The position numbers were made by a program, and so were the translations under genes. A model generated the notes under the pieces. That model searched no databases and had not been told where the DNA came from. It worked only from the letters and a program-made list of their open reading frames with translations. A stretch of 64,000 bases of DNA from CAYOOP01 sp964405685 (GTDB lineage: Bacteria; Pseudomonadota; Alphaproteobacteria; Rickettsiales; SXRF01): positions 62,001 through 126,000 of the forward strand of contig CAYOOP010000001.1 of the NCBI GenBank assembly GCA_964405685.1, written 5' to 3'. Shown in pieces: positions 61,980-64,000 of this stretch; position 1 is the stretch's first letter; each line of letters opens with the position of its first letter.

Positions 61980-61988
61980 TGTGGATAA
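61980..61988 (+). promoter_or_regulatory. perfect DnaA box
   Basis: The 9-mer TGTGGATAA is the exact complement of the DnaA box TTATCCACA. It lies about 300 nt upstream of nrdJ and 20 bp from the nearer NrdR box, so DnaA could couple nrdJ expression to replication; this is an inference from one site. Confidence 0.5.
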
Positions 61989-62054
61989 CCAGACCAACCA
62001 CCTACTGCACAACCGCTATTTTGGTAAACCGTATTGTGAGCTTTTTGTTAGAAT

Positions 62055-62993
62055 TCAAGAGCGGCGCAAATCTGTCCAATCGGTGGCGGCTTGCACGCCT
62101 AAATCATAGAGGTGGGAAATAAAATCCCAATCCCCATTGAGTTTACTCGCACGGCCCAAGCTCGTCAGCGTATCATTCGCCTCAATCACATGTATTTTCG
62201 CCGCTTTCGCCGCCGCAATCGCCTCCATTTCCAGCGCTAGCGGTGCATTGAAACTAATTTCCGACACGCGGTCCATGATATCCGGCGCGCGCGTCGGCAC
62301 GTCGTCCGTACCCGGAGTCACGGTTTGAATGAGTACGATGTCTTTGGATTTTCCGCCGAGCAGCGGGCTCAAACGTGGATTACCGCTATAGGCACCGTCC
62401 CAATACGCCCCACCATCAATCATCACCGTTTTGAAAAAATACGGCAGGCAGCAACTGGCCATCACCACTTCAAGCGATAGCTCACCATTCGTAAACACCC
62501 GGCTTTTGCCGGTTTTTACTTCGGTGGTGTTAATGAAGAGTTTGAGCTCCTTCATTGCATTCACCCGTTTAAAATCGACCATTTCATCAATAATCCCCTT
62601 GAGCGGATTCAAATCGAAGAGATTAAACTGCGAAGGTGAAAACAGCTTGGTGAGATAATCAAGTGCAATGGTCTGCGGCGAAAAATCAATCCCCACATCG
62701 CCTAAAAATTTTCCTAGCGGATTGCGTGCAAACGGCAGCATTTGCATCGAAAGACTAACCTTTTTCCAAAACGCATAGAGATGCTCCCGCGCCCCATCTT
62801 CCCCGCCACGTGCAAAGCCATCGGCCAGTACCACCGCCTGCACCGCGCCGCCGGAGGTCGCCGAAATCGCCTCAATACCAACTTTCGGCGAAGCCAAAAG
62901 CGTCTCCAGCGCGCCCCACGCAAAGGCCGCATGCATCGCCCCGCCTTGCAGCGCTAGCGTAATGGGATAAGGGTTGGATTTGGGTCTGGTCAT
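62055..62993 (-). CDS. patatin-like phospholipase
   Basis: The 312-aa protein has the patatin order: an oxyanion-type ALQGGAMHAAFAWGAL, the nucleophile elbow ATSGG (Ser47) in place of the usual GxSxG, VVMASCCLPYFF, and a dyad region with YWDGAYSGNP (Asp198). It would be a cytosolic acyl hydrolase acting on lipids. The change of the first Gly to Ala in the elbow is not rare but should be noted. It lies about 70 nt from the nrdJ regulatory region, transcribed in the same direction. Confidence 0.85.
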   Translation of the reverse strand: MTRPKSNPYPITLALQGGAMHAAFAWGALETLLASPKVGIEAISATSGGAVQAVVLADGFARGGEDGAREHLYAFWKKVSLSMQMLPFARNPLGKFLGDVGIDFSPQTIALDYLTKLFSPSQFNLFDLNPLKGIIDEMVDFKRVNAMKELKLFINTTEVKTGKSRVFTNGELSLEVVMASCCLPYFFKTVMIDGGAYWDGAYSGNPRLSPLLGGKSKDIVLIQTVTPGTDDVPTRAPDIMDRVSEISFNAPLALEMEAIAAAKAAKIHVIEANDTLTSLGRASKLNGDWDFISHLYDLGVQAATDWTDLRRS

Positions 62994-63140
62994 AGACCCA
63001 TTCTACTGCAAATTGCTTGCCAAGTCACGGATAAGCACAGCGTAACTAAGCATATGCCAGGTTCATAATTCACAAAAGTGTCACATTTTTTCACCCTCAG
63101 ACATGCTATTTTGTAAGCCAAACCATAGGAGGGGAAACGT

Positions 63141-63647
63141 ATGTACCTATCGACCGAAGGCTATTACGAAGTAGGCAATTCCAAAAAACTGACTGAGTTT
63201 GAAAGTCAAGCGCAGTATCTCAAAGACATGGGGGCCAAACCTCTCACCTGGTACGAATTCCAAAAAACCCATCCCGAGGTGGAACCCAAAAAATCAAGCT
63301 TGGCGGGCGCAAGCTACGGTGCATTGCTGGGTATGACTGCAGCGATAGGGGGATTAATTGCGACCATCACAACAGGAGTATTCGCTCCGGCTGAACCACT
63401 GGTTTTCTACACCGTCGCCCTCTCAGGATTCGTAGGGGGTATGGTTATAGGCAGCCAGTTTAATAATACATCTTATGATAAACGCGCCGCCAAGGTTGAT
63501 GCCTACGGCGAATATTTAAAATCGCTAGAAACAACCGCGTTATCGCGCGCGCGCTCCAGACAACATGAAACAGAATACGGTAACGAACCTAGTAGGCATG
63601 CCGAACGTTACGCGTCAACAAGAACGCACGAAGGCTTTGCCCGATAA
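63141..63647 (+). CDS. hypothetical membrane protein, 168 aa
   Basis: The ATG at 63141 has AGGAGGGG just upstream. Two hydrophobic segments lie at about 54-80 and 88-107, both rich in glycine and alanine (ALLGMTAAIGGLIATITTG, ALSGFVGGMVIGS). The N terminus is soluble and starts MYLSTEGYYEVGNSKKL; the tail is charged. I do not recognise the family. It converges on the enoyl-CoA hydratase gene with no gap. Confidence 0.65.
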   Translation: MYLSTEGYYEVGNSKKLTEFESQAQYLKDMGAKPLTWYEFQKTHPEVEPKKSSLAGASYGALLGMTAAIGGLIATITTGVFAPAEPLVFYTVALSGFVGGMVIGSQFNNTSYDKRAAKVDAYGEYLKSLETTALSRARSRQHETEYGNEPSRHAERYASTRTHEGFAR

Positions 63648-64000
63648 TCACTGACCCGTAAATTTGGGTTTTCGTTTCTCAAGAAACGCTGAATTCCCCT
63701 CTACGCGATCTTTCGTGTTGATGAGGGTTTGGTAGATTGCAAGTTCATTCCCCTCGCGCACTGCTTTTTTGATGGCTTTAAGCGACAGTGGCGCATTTGC
63801 AGCGATTGCTGTTGCAAGCGCAAGTGCTTCCGCCTCCAGCGTTTCAGGCGAGTGCAATGCATTCACTAACCCCAGCTCATACGCTTTTTGTGCATCAATG
63901 GGCTTTGCCGTATAAAGCATTTCTTTCGCGGCGCGTTCACCAATCGCTTTCGGTAAATTCTGCGTGCCGCCGAGGCCAGGCATAATGCCGAGCGAAGCTT
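63648..64000 (-). CDS. enoyl-CoA hydratase/isomerase family protein (5' partial)
   Basis: The frame continues to the right edge, where the residues ASLGIMPGLGGTQNLPKAIG match the crotonase-fold hallmark (SLGIMPGLGGTQ, with the conserved Gly-Gly-Thr-Gln). After it comes AKEMLYTAKPIDAQKAYELGLVN, typical of the family. The true start is outside the window; an ATG at 63983 is internal. Likely substrate: enoyl-CoA esters in fatty-acid breakdown; specificity unknown. Confidence 0.88.
   Translation of the reverse strand, partial: ASLGIMPGLGGTQNLPKAIGERAAKEMLYTAKPIDAQKAYELGLVNALHSPETLEAEALALATAIAANAPLSLKAIKKAVREGNELAIYQTLINTKDRVEGNSAFLEKRKPKFTGQ

Overview
The window looks like chromosomal DNA of an alphaproteobacterium. 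The signs are a DivL-type kinase with tyrosine in place of the phospho-acceptor histidine, an HdaA homologue in a DUF2066 / AI-2E / hdaA cluster beside purM-purN, a long adenosylcobalamin-dependent ribonucleotide reductase (about 1229 aa), DivJ/PleC-like kinase sequence, and the rpmH-rnpA-yidD-yidC-yihA cluster. I cannot place it below class level from the sequence alone.

Layout. 1-6.2 kb: a PAS-rich sensor kinase cut by the window edge and carrying an apparent internal domain deletion, then typA, a small unknown gene, panB and a membrane histidine kinase. 6.3-12 kb: the rpmH-rnpA-yidD-yidC-yihA translation and membrane-insertion cluster, then argB, a UDP-glucuronate decarboxylase-like gene and a family 2 glycosyltransferase. 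12-17.7 kb: a leftward set (DUF2066, AI-2E transporter, hdaA, receiver-domain protein) and rightward purM-purN. 17.7-28 kb: small envelope proteins, ndk, an OmpA-like lipoprotein, a glutamine-synthetase-like protein, guaA, three tRNA genes (Gly, Phe, Thr), an isolated nuoA and an alanine/sodium symporter.

28-46 kb is the accessory region. It holds a 3375-residue RTX protein preceded by a translationally coupled small membrane protein, an orphan RTX C-terminal fragment, a 45-residue Fis-type helix-turn-helix protein, and a complete type I secretion system: TolC on the minus strand, with the ABC transporter and membrane fusion protein on the plus strand. A membrane protein that joins a DCC thiol-redox domain to an HTTM-like domain follows. 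The RTX protein carries what looks like a GH114-type glycoside hydrolase domain between two blocks of calcium-binding repeats, which suggests an exported polysaccharide-acting or matrix-acting enzyme.

46-64 kb returns to housekeeping: a prepilin-like protein, a small alanine-rich lipoprotein, an L,D-transpeptidase, leuD, biotin genes (bioF divergent from bioB-bioA, no bioD), an isolated ftsA, divL-purU, nrdJ with a candidate NrdR box pair and a perfect DnaA box upstream, a patatin-like protein, and a partial enoyl-CoA hydratase. Two families of short structured intergenic repeats occur, each in two copies.
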